A program made the position numbers and the translations under genes. A DNA stretch of 64,000 nt from Rhabditophanes sp. KR3021 (Eukaryota > Nematoda > Chromadorea > Rhabditida > Alloionematidae). Every line of letters starts with the position of its first letter. The stretch's first letter is position 1. The notes beneath the pieces were generated by a model. The model was not told where the DNA came from. It searched no databases and worked only from the letters and a program-made list of their open reading frames with translations. Shown piece by piece: positions 20,944 through 32,629 of the stretch. The DNA lies in assembly GCA_963281155.1 (NCBI GenBank), contig CAUJLY010000002.1:4340001-4404000 (forward strand), given 5' to 3'.

Positions 20944-21196
20944 CTATTCGGCGGCTTCGGCTAATGCGGCGGCTCTAATCTTTGGTTCAATATCCCTCCA
21001 GAGCTTTCCTTTGTTGTTCTAAAATAATAATACAAGAGTTAATTGACAGATACAAGATTGAGCTTACAGAGTTCCAGTAAAGATCAGTCATCTTATTGAA
21101 AGAAAAGTCGAAGACAAATGCACCGGCAGCTACTCCAAGTAAGAGTGTTGAGAATTTACGGGAAACTCCTTTGTAGAATAAAGCTCCGACGGACAT
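20944..21196 (-). CDS. UQCR10: Cytochrome bc1 complex subunit 9 (UQCR10/QCR9)
   Basis: Small inner-membrane subunit of respiratory complex III that packs near the Rieske protein. Exons 21196-21068 and 21018-20944 encode 67 residues, near the family length. A short N-terminal matrix stretch with FYKGVSRKFS is followed by one hydrophobic span, TLLLGVAAGAFVFD. The tail WNSNNKGKLWRDIEP matches the NxGKLW signature, and the protein ends in an Ala/Glu-rich tail. The intron is 49 nt. Its start is divergent from rpl-21 across 440 bp that must hold both promoters. Confidence 0.93.
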
Positions 21197-21604
21197 AGTT
21201 GTATCTAAAATTAAAATGTTAATTGTTGTTTTTTGAGGCCATAAAAGCAATATAAAATGTGCAAAATAAAACTAGCCAACAACACTTCATACACCTTGCT
21301 CCAACGTGTATTTGCAATATTCCCATAACGAAAGTCTGCACTCGACCTAAAGTAACATTTTACCACAGCCTATTCCCTGTTGCGAGTAAAGTTTTTGAAT
21401 TCGGTCAATTTTTTACACTAAATTAGGCATTTATCATATTATAAATGATGTTTCTTGGCATTATTTTGGATCAAAAATTTTTATCTATTATTTAAGGCTA
21501 TTTTTAATACGTGTTTTCGCTAATTATTGTATTCTGTTAAATTTGACTGAAATTGTTATAATTTAACCATTTTTGATCGCATTCGTTTGTTTTAAACTTA
21601 TTAA

Positions 21605-21639
21605 ATATTAAATTAATTTCAGGTTAATAGAAATTAAAG
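21605..21639 (+). promoter_or_regulatory. Probable trans-splice acceptor of rpl-21
   Basis: AATTAATTTCAG ends at 21622, 17 bases before the ATG. The arrangement matches the other leader-spliced candidates in the window. Confidence 0.45.
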
Positions 21640-22170
21640 ATGACCAACACTAACGGAGTTAGACGCGGTACCCGCTACATGTTTGCTCGTGACTTCAGAA
21701 AGCACGGAGTAGAGCATATGACCACCTACTACACTCAATACAAGAGAGGAGACATCGTTACCGTCAAGGGAAATGGAGCCTTCCAAAAGGGTATGCCATA
21801 TAAGGTTTATCACGGAAAGACCGGAAAGGTCTTCAACGTATCCAAAAGAGCCGTCGGTGTCATCATCAACAAGCGTGTCCGTACTCGTATTATTCCAAAG
21901 AGAATCAACGTCAGAATTGAACACGTTATGCCATCAAAATCTAGACTCGAATTCTTAGAAAGAGTCAAGACCAATGATGATGTTAAGCACGCCGTTAAGG
22001 CCGGAACTCAAAAGTGGGTCGAACTCAAGAGACACGTAAGTTAACCCGACTATTTATCATTTTTACAATCTTTTTCATTTTAGGCTGCCCTCCCAAGACC
22101 AGCTCACCTCGTCAGAGTCAAATCTCCAATCACCATCTTGACTCCAGTCAAATTCGAAATCATCGCTTAA
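21640..22170 (+). CDS. rpl-21: 60S ribosomal protein L21 (eL21)
   Basis: Large-subunit protein. Exons 21640-22035 and 22084-22170 give 160 residues, the exact length of eukaryotic L21. It begins [19 protein letters not shown] and contains YYTQYKRGD and [24 protein letters not shown] follows, and the protein ends PVKFEIIA. Codon choice is shifted towards C-ending codons (GTC, ATC, AAG) compared with neighbours, as expected for a highly expressed gene. EAPP follows on the same strand 223 bp downstream; a co-transcribed pair is possible but not shown by the sequence. Confidence 0.97.
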
Positions 22171-22393
22171 GAAGATCCATCTTGATTTCTGTTGTTGTTT
22201 GTCATTGTTAATTAACAAAAAAAGTAAAGCATATAAGTTGATTGATAAATATTCATAAAATTTCTTTGTTTTCTTTAAATTTGTGTTGATAATGGTTGGT
22301 TGTGTATCGATTATATAAACGATTTGTTATTAAAGCAATTTTATATTTTTATTGTTCCCTAACAAATTACATTACATTTTGCTATAAATAGAC

Positions 22394-22930
22394 ATGAGTA
22401 AAGACAATCCACTGATCGCTTCAATTGATGCAAATCTTAAGGAAATGCTAAGTGAGGACGTTGACTTTTATGATGAGCAAGAAGATCAAGACAACCAAGA
22501 TTGGGTTGAAAATGAGACTTTAAAGAGAAGAGGAGGTGAAATGTGTGAGGAAATGAAAAACGTAACTTTGGATGGTGAGCATGATCTAAATGAGGATGCG
22601 GAGAAGTTTATTAAGTCTGATTTTAAAACTGATGCTGTTCTTTCGTGTCCGTTATGTTTAAAGATCATTTGTCGTGATTGTCAAAGACACGCCAAATTCA
22701 AGGAACAATATAGAGCCATGTTTGTAGAAAATGTTGAAGTTGATTTCGATGATGTCAAATATTTGCCCTCTGATTTTGATGGCAACAAGGTAATGCAAAA
22801 AACAACTGTTTCTGAATCTCCTGAAAACGCTTTTTATCCCGTACAATGTATTTCTTGCAAACACAAAGTTGCTTATATGGACAATGATGAAGTATATCAT
22901 TTCTTTGATGTTTTGTCGGGATATTCATAG
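22394..22930 (+). CDS. EAPP: E2F-associated phosphoprotein (EAPP) homologue
   Basis: A conserved nuclear protein described as an E2F-interacting factor; its molecular role is poorly known. The single exon encodes 178 residues. An acidic N-terminal half (DVDFYDEQEDQDNQDWVE) is followed by the conserved C-terminal region. This has a CxxC pair in LSCPLCLKIICRDCQRH, then the signature YRAMFVENV, a second CxxC in VQCISCKHKVA and the ending DEVYHFFDVLSGYS. The paired CxxC motifs suggest zinc binding. The start ATG follows a TATAAATAG sequence by a few bases, with no intron visible. Confidence 0.92.
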   Translation: MSKDNPLIASIDANLKEMLSEDVDFYDEQEDQDNQDWVENETLKRRGGEMCEEMKNVTLDGEHDLNEDAEKFIKSDFKTDAVLSCPLCLKIICRDCQRHAKFKEQYRAMFVENVEVDFDDVKYLPSDFDGNKVMQKTTVSESPENAFYPVQCISCKHKVAYMDNDEVYHFFDVLSGYS

Positions 22931-23569
22931 AGGCTTGAATATGCTACTTATATTTATGTATGTACCTATTTATTTGCTTAACCTAAACTAACTCACTTCA
23001 TTGAACGAATCTTTTTATAATAAATAATCTAAATAACTAACTTTTAATATCTATAAAAAATGTTATTTTAAACAATTGAAAAGGTATTTTAAACAATTGA
23101 AAAAAGGTATTTTTAAGCCCTTTAATAAATGCTATTTTTAAACTCTTATAAAACGCAATTTTTGAGATATTAGCAATTGTTTGTTTCCGAGTTAAGGAAT
23201 TAGTTGTGCAACACATAACTATGTATGATGCATAAAACCACATCTACTCTATGCAATTTTATCTTCAATGTCAAAATGAATTTCGATATTCTCGTCGCGA
23301 CTAAATTTACTGCATATCTGGTGCGTTTAGTCTCTTTTATAGCGAATGTTTAGTAGTCTCGTTCTTTGCGCATCAACTACCACCATCTTATTTTTGAAAT
23401 ATATCACATTGAAAGAACAACATTAATTTATATATACAGTTTATTGTTCTGTGATAGGAACCATTTTAATAGAAATAGGATTCTTCTCCTTTGTTTGTGA
23501 GTCATTTTTTGTTTGAGAATGCTTTGAATAGCCAGTCTATTGTTATTGTTATAATCATTTACTTACAAA
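22931..23569. repeat. Spacer with a short direct duplication
   Basis: The unit GTATTTTAAACAATTGAAAA occurs twice in tandem at about 23062-23110, and related TATTTTTAA units continue to 23160. Open frames here are by-products of these repeats. No gene is supported. Confidence 0.5.
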
Positions 23570-24989
23570 ATGAATCGTCTCCAGGGGTTGACTAAGTTGT
23601 TTAAAAAAAGTTCAGGTAATTTTATTTTAATCAATATGTAGTTTATTATATATTTTAACCCATGCCAGACATCGTGCAGGGTAGAACTGACCATCAATCC
23701 AAAAATGAAGATTCTTACTTAATGGATGAGAAATTTGCGGATTCAATTAATATCGTATCTCAAAATTTAGATGAAATACTCGAAGATCCAGAGGCATTGT
23801 TATACTTTATTCAGTTTATGGAGCAAATTAGTGAGTTATATCTGTGCAGTATTCTTAATACTTATTTTTTCAGACACTTTGGACTATATCAAATTTTTAT
23901 TAAATACTAAGGCCTTTTCAGTGGCTTACCCACCTTGTCTCGGGGAAGCTGCCTTAATCTATGATACTTTCTTCACATCATCTTCTATTTTGTCCCAATT
24001 TGAAGTGACGGATGTGGAGATTTTGAAAAATGGATTAGCCGCTGAATCCATAACTAACACAATATTTGATGCCACTACTGAAACCGTTAAAAAACTTATT
24101 AATAAGCGATATTTAAACAAGTTTATGTCATCAATTTTTTTCAAAATATATTTATTGGAACGTTTAAATAATGGGTCGATTTCATTATTAGATATTTTAA
24201 GAAACGAAACACTATTATGCAATTTCATCGAGTTCCTTGAGAATGAAAACGAAAGAAAGTACCTTGAATTCATTATTTCAGTGAACACATTCCTCGAAGA
24301 CTATCAAACTGATTTAAACGGCCCTAATTTAACGGAAGATGCCATGACTATTTATGATAAATACATTTCATTACAATCAACTGAAAATTTGGAATTTGGT
24401 GATTGCATACGTGTTGAAGTTGAATCTCTAATTTGTACTAGCGTTACGGGTATACCTTCGTCAAAGTGTTTTTTAAGACCCTACCAATTATCTAAAAAGT
24501 TACTTCAATGCAAGGGAATTCCTAAATATATTAATGAAAGTGATTGCTTTGACAGATTGAAAGTCAATTTGAAATTTACAATCGAGATGATGAACAATGA
24601 AATTATTGAAGGAAATCGAATGTTGCTTAAAAAGACGGAATCTGTTGATGATGACAATGTTTCGATATGTAGTAGTAGTGGAAGTTGCGTTCCAATGACG
24701 CCGAGGGGTAAAAAGATAAGGTAGGACATAATATTGTGCGTTTATTTTATTTTTTAGAGCATTCTCTTTAGCCATCGTTGACGAACTCGGGAGGTACTCT
24801 CCGATGTATGATTGTTCGCAGTTGAATAATTCCAAGTTACTTCCATCTAATCAACAGTCAAAATTAAAACAAAAATTAGAAAATCTTCTACAGTTAAAAG
24901 TAAAGGAAGATTCCCAAATGGCCGAACAAGTGGCGCAACTAATTATTTCCGACATTCAAAACCTAGTGAATAATGCTCATTTAACTTAA
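23570..24989 (+). CDS. AKAP10: A-kinase anchoring protein 10 (D-AKAP2) homologue, compact form
   Basis: A scaffold that binds regulatory subunits of protein kinase A and carries RGS-like domains interacting with small Rab GTPases. Exons 23570-23615, 23669-23830, 23874-24720 and 24758-24989 sum to 1,287 nt, 428 residues. The first RGS-like domain begins ALLYFIQFMEQ. A second RGS domain begins GSISLLDILRNETLLCNFIE and includes AMTIYDKYISLQSTENLEFG and VEVESLIC, which match AKAP10 closely. The C-terminal amphipathic helix MAEQVAQLIISDIQNLV corresponds to the PKA-anchoring helix. The vertebrate protein is about 660 residues; the linkers, including much of the first RGS domain, are shorter here. 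The last 15 residues lack the C-terminal PDZ-binding motif seen in vertebrates. Confidence 0.9.
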
Positions 24990-25220
24990 AATATATGGTA
25001 AGAACAAAATTTATTTATAAAATGTTTATTCGAATGGACACACTATCTGTTAAAATAATATGAACAAGTAATAATAAAAATTGTATATTGAACTATTGTA
25101 ATAAGTTTTAATAAAAATATTGGTATAAATTGTAATATTAAAAAGTACTAAGAATAGATTGTAGTTCAGGATCAATGATTAAGGTAGTCTTTGTTTACCA
25201 TTCGATAATTCAAAAAGTTT

Positions 25221-28200
25221 CTATCCTGTTTTATAGTTCATTCTTGTGTTAAAAAGCTTCTTGATGACAGTTGCATCAACAAGAGTCGTGGTATCACCTA
25301 AATCAGCATTGACATCACCTTCAGCAATCTTTCTTAAAATTCTACGAGTGACTTTGCCGGAGCGGGTTTTTGGAAGACCCGGGGCTTCTTGGATGATGTC
25401 TGGAACAGCGATAGCTCCGATCTTCTTTCTGACCAACAATTTCAAAGTCTTAATGACAGCTGGAGTCAATTCTCTTCCTTCCTTCATGGTAACAAAGGCG
25501 TATGGGAAGAACCCCTTAATGTCGTGAGGTGCTCCCACTACTGCAGCTTCAGCAACGTCGTCGTGTGCAGACAAGGCTGACTCAATTTCAGCAGTAGAAA
25601 GCAAATGTCCAGAAACATTCATCAAGTCATCGACTCTTCCAGTAATCCAGTAATAACCATCATTGTCTCTTCTGGCACCATCTCCAGTAAAGTAATATCC
25701 GTTGAAGGAAGAAAAGTAAGTCTTCTCAAATCTGTCATGATCAGCCCAACAAGTTCTGGCAATTGATGGCCAGGGTTGAGAGAAGCATAAATTGCCTTCT
25801 CCTGGCCCTTCCAACAAAGCACCTTCATTGTCAACCATGACAGGAACGATGCCAAAGAATGGCAAAGTAGCTGCCCCTGGTTTGGTTGGAGTAGCTCCTG
25901 GCATTGGTGCAAGGAGATGAGACCCCGATTCAGTTTGCCAATCTAAAAATATTATTGTTATTTCGCTAAATCAGTGGATAACCTACAAGTATCAACAACA
26001 GCTGCCTTAGTTAATCCAACTACATTATACAACCATTTCCATGCAACGGGATTTATTGGCTCACCGACAGTTCCAATAATCTTCAAAGTTGATCTATCAT
26101 ATTTGTCCACAAACGTATCACCAAAGCCCATCAGGCACCGGATTGCCGTCGGAGCAGTGTAAAGTTTAGTGACCTTATATTTTTCCACAACTTCCCACAT
26201 CCGACCAGCATCAGGATAAGTTGGTATTCCTTCAAAGATAATAGAAGACATTCCATTCATAAGAGGACCATAAACAACATAAGTATGCCCTGAAAATACA
26301 TGAATAAGTGTGTTCATCAATGTTGATTAAATATTTTAAGGTGAAATTTTGTGTTGAAAGTGTACTCTACCAGTGTACAATAACAATATTTTATATGTTA
26401 AGGACTTTTCAAAAAGTTTAATTTTTGTTTAAAGGTTTCTTCTCCATAAGATTTGTTGTTAAACTAACCCCTAAAAAGAAAATATTAGTTTTATGTTAAA
26501 AAGAGGAGCCGAACGTACGTAATCCAACCACAATCTGCTGTACACCAGTACACATCATCTTCTTGAGCATCGAAAGTTATTTTTGTTGTGTAGTACGCAG
26601 AAGTCATGAAACCAGCAGTCGTATGAACAATTCCCTTTGGAGCTCCGGTGGAACCAGAAGTATATAAAATGAAAGATGGATCTTCTGCATCCATCCATTC
26701 AACTGGACTTTCTTTTCCTTGGAATTTTTCTACTTCAGCATCCCATGTCGTTTCAATAGAAATAGTTGGTTCAGAAGTTGAGACAGAAGTTGCTCCCTCT
26801 GGAATTGTTATTCTCTTGACATGTTCGACAGTAATGACGGCATCCAATTTAAATCCATTTTCTTCACAAATTTTGACGGCTGAGATGGCGAGTGATCGTA
26901 AATCAATTAACTTGTTAGATCTGTAGAAACCATCAGCAGTAACCAAAACGCGTGATTTGCAATGTTCGATTCTGTTTGCTAAGGATTCAGAAGAAAACCC
27001 GGCGAAAACGACTGAGTGAATGGCACCAATGCGAGCACAAGCTAACATAGCAATCGGCAATTCAAATGACATTGGAAGGTAGATGGCAACAACATCTCCT
27101 TTCTTGACTCCCTTAGATCTCAAGACGGCGGCAAAAGCAGTTACCTTAACCAACAATTGACTGAAAGTAATCAAATCAGCATCACCAGGTTCATTTCCTT
27201 CAAATTTGAAAGCAACTTTGTCTCCGAGTCCGCGAGCAATATTTCTCTCCAAACAATTGTAGGCAATGTTGGTCTTGGAACCTGGAATAGATTTTAGAGT
27301 TTTATTCGTCTTTTTTTATTACTTTAATTTTGGCTGTTTGTATCTTATAATATTTACTATCAAATTTAAAGAGACTACGTATATTAAGATTAGATTTAAC
27401 TTATATTACTCATTCTTATTATTTTTAGAGCATAACATCCCCCTGATTGGTGTTTTATTAAATCTAAAATGGTCGAGAAGAAAGCAAGAAGTGCAGTTAA
27501 AATAAAGAAAGTGCCGTTTTCGGAGGATGAAGCCAACACCCTTTCTCAAGGTTTTAGAAGTAGTGCCAGCATTGAAGCTGTTGTTGTCAAAAGAAGTCGG
27601 GCACATGCTAAAAGTCTTACTTTTGGAAAAAGTGCAAAAGACACCGGCCCAAGTAAGTTTAAATGATTGTTCCACAAACTTGTCACAGCTAAAAAGAAGT
27701 TAGTTGTAGTCAAGAAGGGATACCCTTCAAAAGCAGTTGCAGAGAATGTGGAAAGTATCCTCATCAACTCATTTAGACCTCAACTATCAAACAGCGACTC
27801 AGGAAAGCCGTCTCTGGATTGTGTACTATCCATGAACCCTCAGGTGAACTTAGAAGTTGCCAATTTAATTCTGAACGACTTCTCAGAATGTGAATACGAA
27901 GAGCACGTATTGCTTAATTAATATCTTCTTTTAATTTTATTAATTTTTGTATCACCTTTCATGAAGTTCACGAATATCCTTCCATTCTTCTTGTTAAAGT
28001 TCCATTCCATTCCGTTTTCGGTAAAAGTTTCGAAATAGAGTTCGGAGGCAACAGATCTCCAGAAACGATCGGATTCGTTAAGTGACTTGCGGTAATTCTC
28101 ATGGTAGGCCGCAAGACCACGGATGTGGGCTGATGCAGACAAAGATGATGGGGGTTGGAATGTGTTCAAACAATCTTCCGATCCACATGGACCAAGTAAA

Positions 28201-28226
28201 TCAATTTTGACCTTTGAGTCGGACAT
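25221..28226 (-). CDS. acs-19: Acetyl-CoA synthetase (AMP-forming), ACSS2 type
   Basis: Converts acetate, ATP and CoA to acetyl-CoA. Exons are 28226-27956, 27281-26519, a two-base exon 26470-26469, 26289-25987 and 25942-25221, summing to 2,061 nt and 686 residues, the family length. The N-terminal block [20 protein letters not shown] leads to [10 protein letters not shown], which joins KTNIAYN in exon 2. Motifs are the adenylation P-loop [47 protein letters not shown], and the catalytic Lys643 in [12 protein letters not shown]. The glycine codon of WITGHTY can only be formed by inserting GG between exons 2 and 4. Intron 1 (674 nt) contains a small gene on the other strand. No mitochondrial targeting sequence is evident. 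The symbol follows the C. elegans orthologue and should be treated as provisional. Confidence 0.95.
27469..27921 (+). CDS. Small basic protein nested antisense in acetyl-CoA synthetase intron 1; intact member of intron-resident family
   Basis: Exons 27469-27652 and 27689-27921 (36-nt intron) encode 138 residues with no stops. The N-terminal half is basic ([20 protein letters not shown]), followed by [16 protein letters not shown]. Exon 2 has [20 protein letters not shown] and ends in a conserved block, SNSDSGKPS then [19 protein letters not shown] do not recognise the family. Three decayed copies in ptr introns share its 5' flank, start region or C-terminal block. An acceptor-like TTATTTTTAG ends about 35 bases upstream of the ATG, so it may be leader-spliced and expressed. 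It lies wholly within the host intron and opposes it. The basic N-terminus would fit a nuclear or nucleic-acid-binding protein, but that is inference. Confidence 0.7.
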
Positions 28227-31200
28227 AGTTAGTTGGTTACGACTCTAAAATAACATATCACATATTAAATTGAAGCCAAGGAACAAAATACGAACATAAA
28301 AATCCGTCAAAAGAAAATGATTTTTAAGAAAGATTAAAAATACAATTATTCCCAAAACAAAACATAGTAAATAATGTAAACATAACAAGATAGTGTAAAT
28401 AAAGTGAATGGCGTTGATAGATATGAGAGTTGTCGAACACTTACCCTGGAAAAGTATAGTTTAATCCAACATTCGAAGAAAGACACAACATATTCATAGA
28501 TCATTTACACTCATATTTAGGTTAACAAAACTAAATAAAGCCAATTGGCCATTTGAATATCTGTTTAAATTATACAAATTTGCATGCAATTACATAAAAT
28601 CTTTATCTAAATCAGTCAAATATGAGACAAACTATGCCATACATTGACTAAAGTACATCTAAATATGACTTAAATGTGTAAATAGTATACATGTATTTAA
28701 ATATTGCATGTCTAACAACTTGTCCGAAATAAGGTTGCGTCTATGATAATTTTCCAAAATGTAGTAATATTTGCCTGTTCCAAATAGAGGTCAAACAAGG
28801 TACAAACATTTTACTATTACTACACAGTATTTAAAAGGGAAAATGAAAAATGATGTTGCAGATGTATTATGATGATAGATCAATCCTAAAACGTTGCTAA
28901 ATTGCGTCTATTTTTATAATATTAAATAATAACAGAAACCCAAAAATATCCTATGACAATAAATGCGGGCTCATGACGGTCTGATTAAACTGATTACAAA
29001 GGGAACTATTTCAGGCTATTGACAAAATCTTGGCCATTTCATTATGATGTCAAATGGCGATGACGTTTCGTTACAATCTATATACATATTTGTTTGACAG
29101 CAATTTTGATGAGGTAATGCCTAGGTTGCGTGTGCAAGTGACTCAATTCCACTGTTATACAAACACAAAGCTATACCACTTAAATTTTACCTTATTAAAG
29201 AACACATCTCATAGAGATGGATCATCGTATTGTATAATAATAAGTAATAGTTAATATGTCCCGTTTTCGACGTCACAACTAATTTACTTACTGTAAACGT
29301 ATTCAAAAAACGGTTGCCCCAATTTAGGAGATAGCACAAGTTAGTTATAAATGTGTTTGTTGCTGCATATTTTATTAGCAATGTACATAAAGAATACTCC
29401 TTTATTTTATCTACATCAGAGTGACTTATAGACATATTTTAAAATAAAAGTTAGTCAAGTAAGGTTTATTTTACAAAATATATGATATCAAGATAAATAC
29501 TAAAAAAAGAGAAGATTTATGCGAGGCTGGGAATAGGATTGAATTGGTAACTTTATCATCTTTAAAGGCAAATATAAGGATATGTGTGGATGTAAGAATA
29601 TACACAAATAAAGTTAATTTTTTGGTCGGGGCTAAGTTGTGGTAAGAAATCTTTTATTGGGCAATTCAAATAAATACTTTATCACTCACAACTAAATATA
29701 TCTTAGTTGAGAAGAAAATTATGCGCATTTGAAATTGGCAACTCCTTTTAAATAATTGTGAAGAAAGGACCAAACATTTGTTAAGGTTGGAATATATGTT
29801 GTTGGTGGGGAAAAGTATTTTTACCTTAAAAAAAAGTAAAACCAATCAACATAATATTTAATTTAGATAAGAATGAAACTATTTTGAATATGTTTATGTA
29901 ATTTATTATGTAAATAGAATGTAACATGATGATGATCTAATAGTAAAAAATATGATTGTAAAAAATGATTTAGGAGGCTGAATCATCAACAAAAAGAATA
30001 ATTACGTAATGTTGCACCGGCCGGGTGTTCAAGACAAATGCAGTGGCCGCCTATTATGATGGTGATGGAATGTGTGATCATTCTTATTTAATAAATGAAA
30101 TATAGGCTGATACAATTTAAAGACAGAGTAAAATATATAAATTAGAGCAAAAATAATAAAAGCTAGGAGCCGGCGCCTACCAAACGAACAAAATGAAAAT
30201 AAATGTGTGGATGCAGTTTCTGGTGGAAGGGAAAAGTTGTTGTCGGGACAATTTATGATGTTTATATATTTGTTAAAAAGAATAAATAAAAAGATACAAG
30301 CATAAGTATACTTATTTCTTTATATGTGAGATAATAACTTGTCTACAGGAATATATTATGAAATACATATAAAATTTGGATACATACAAAATATACACAT
30401 AATTTACAAAAAATACATATGTTTGTGACAATCCACAAAAGCGACAACAAGTAAAATAATATTAAAGGAGCAAGCCAAAAGTGCGTGCGATTCTTATAAA
30501 ATTGTTAGGGAATATTATTTCATTTAAGTAAAGTTATTATATGATAGTTTGATAAACGATTTATATTTATAAAACAATCCCCATCCCATGAAATTACTTT
30601 AAGACTTTTGATAAAATTGTTAATTGATAAGATGTTAATGCAAAAAGAGGGAGTATAAATGATATGGTTCGATTTTAATATGTCAATTTAGCAAGTACAA
30701 AGGTTATTCAATCTTTACAATAAGAGCATTTACCATAAAATATGGATGGTTGCGATTGGGAAGATAAATGAATCACGTTTTGCTTACAGATTCTAAACAT
30801 AAACGTAACATTGTTGCAGGAACATTTTACTAAAATTTGTAACAAATAAAATCTTTTTCAAACCATTTATTTAAAATGTATTTTGACATGTTTTTCGACA
30901 TCCTTTTTAACATACTTCTCTATTTGTGAATACATTTTGATTGAATATTGTACATTTTAATATTAAATTAATATTTTTGTTGTCTCAAAAGTTTCTTTAT
31001 GTGTGAAGTAGAAAATTGTGTGCATGTGATTTCAGTATGGTTATATCAAACATCATTTTTAAGCATTACATTTATGCGTACCAAAGGAATTCTAAGATAT
31101 CATATAAAGAGTAAAAATTCGTTTGATTAACAATTATTTGGGGTCATATCAAAAAGACAATCAAATTTATTTAATAATTTTGAACACCTTCATCAACTAC

Positions 31201-31428
31201 TATTAAATAAACAATCTTTATTAGACTTTACTCCAACATAATCATGTCAATCGCCAAACAATTAGACATGAAATAAGAGACGAACTAAGGCATGATTCAT
31301 CTTCAAAATTATACATATAATAAATATGGTATTACCATGGATAATAAAGTTTTCCTTTCTTTATCCTGCATGTATCAAATTGATTGTGGTTCGGATATAT
31401 TCCCTTTTATTTAATATTGTATTTAAAA
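28227..31428. other. 3.2-kb gene-free A+T-rich interval
   Basis: Both strands show only short frames of chance character. I see no tRNA-like cloverleaf, array or transposon ends. G+C-richer islands such as 30018-30035 and 30170-30180 are too short to interpret. It separates the acetyl-CoA synthetase 5' end from a cluster of secreted-protein genes. Confidence 0.55.
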
Positions 31429-32542
31429 ATGAAAGTCTTACTTCTATCCCTGATTTTTTCATCATCTATGATATTTGTTTGTTGCGAAAGATGCCCTATT
31501 TTTTGGGGTGCTTCTGATTGTCCAAAAAATCACACTTGCAATATCGGAGGACAATGTTTAAATCTAGAAAATAAAATTACTACTAATTGTGATAAGGTAG
31601 AATGTGAACAAGATTTTAATTGTGTTCAGGGCAGATGTTGGCCGATTCAGGGAATACCCTGTAATAGAAATACTTTTGTCGACAAAGATACTGGTAACTT
31701 TATCTTAAAAAACTAATTTATTTGTTCGTAGCTAATGCAATGACGAGCGACTGCGGATTAAGGGGAAAATGTCTTAATGGTTTGTGGCTTGGGCTATTTG
31801 GCGTTAGATTAACATCTTTATTGCTTGATTTTAGGTCATTGTCGGATTGATCTTTGTTGGAATGTAGTATGTGATGAAAATGAATTTTGTAGGGATGGTA
31901 AATGCTACAAAATAACAGATTCATTTTGCTGGAATAGTCATAGTTGTGGAAATAAACACAAATGTGTATCCAATAAATGCAAATATATTGAAGAATTTAC
32001 GAGAGAGAAGAATAATTGCGATCCTGGGATGATTTTTAAGAATGGACAATGTATGATGCAAGAAAATTGTGTTAATATAGCCTGTGAACAAAGTGAAGTT
32101 TGTATCGACGGCACATGTTCTTCATTGCTTGGGACAAAGTGTGAACTAAACGGAGATTGCAATGAACCCTTGATATGCAAACAGGGAATTTGTGTTGAAG
32201 ATTTAGAATGTTTGAATAAATGTCAATATAATGAAATATGTAAAGAGGGGATATGTGCACCTATTCAAGGATCGATTTGTGAAGGTAGTTGTAGTGAGGG
32301 CTACCAATGTATAAACGGAATTTGTGAGAAAGATCGTAATTTATTTTATTTATTTCTACCAATAATCATATTTTTTAGAATGTTTTGCTAAAGTTTGCCA
32401 AATAACTGAAAGGTGTGATAATGGAATGTGTGTTAGAGTTGAAGGAACTTTTTGTCAACATGCAGCAAAAGATTGCGGCCCATTATTTAAGTGTGAAAGT
32501 GGGATATGTAAAGATACAATCAAAGACATGATGATTCAATGA
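31429..32542 (+). CDS. Secreted cysteine-rich repeat protein (EB-like modules)
   Basis: Exons 31429-31693, 31732-31779, 31835-32335 and 32379-32542 sum to 978 nt, 325 residues. A signal peptide (MKVLLLSLIFSSSMIFVCC) precedes about ten short modules. Each has a C-x5-6-C-x3-G-x-C pattern, for example CPKNHTCNIGGQC, CEQSEVCIDGTC and CKQGIC. The spacing is like nematode EB/follistatin-type cysteine modules, so the product should be a disulphide-rich extracellular protein. No membrane anchor follows the repeats. Introns are 38-55 nt with phase-1 junctions throughout, which fits duplicated modules. It is convergent with the CUB gene on the minus strand, the two stops being 90 bp apart. The biological role is unknown. 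Confidence 0.8.
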
Positions 32543-32629
32543 ATACTTATAATCTGTATTTACTATCATCACTATTATTATTTAAATAAATTATTATAAA
32601 AATGTCGGGCAAAGTTATATGAAACTAGT

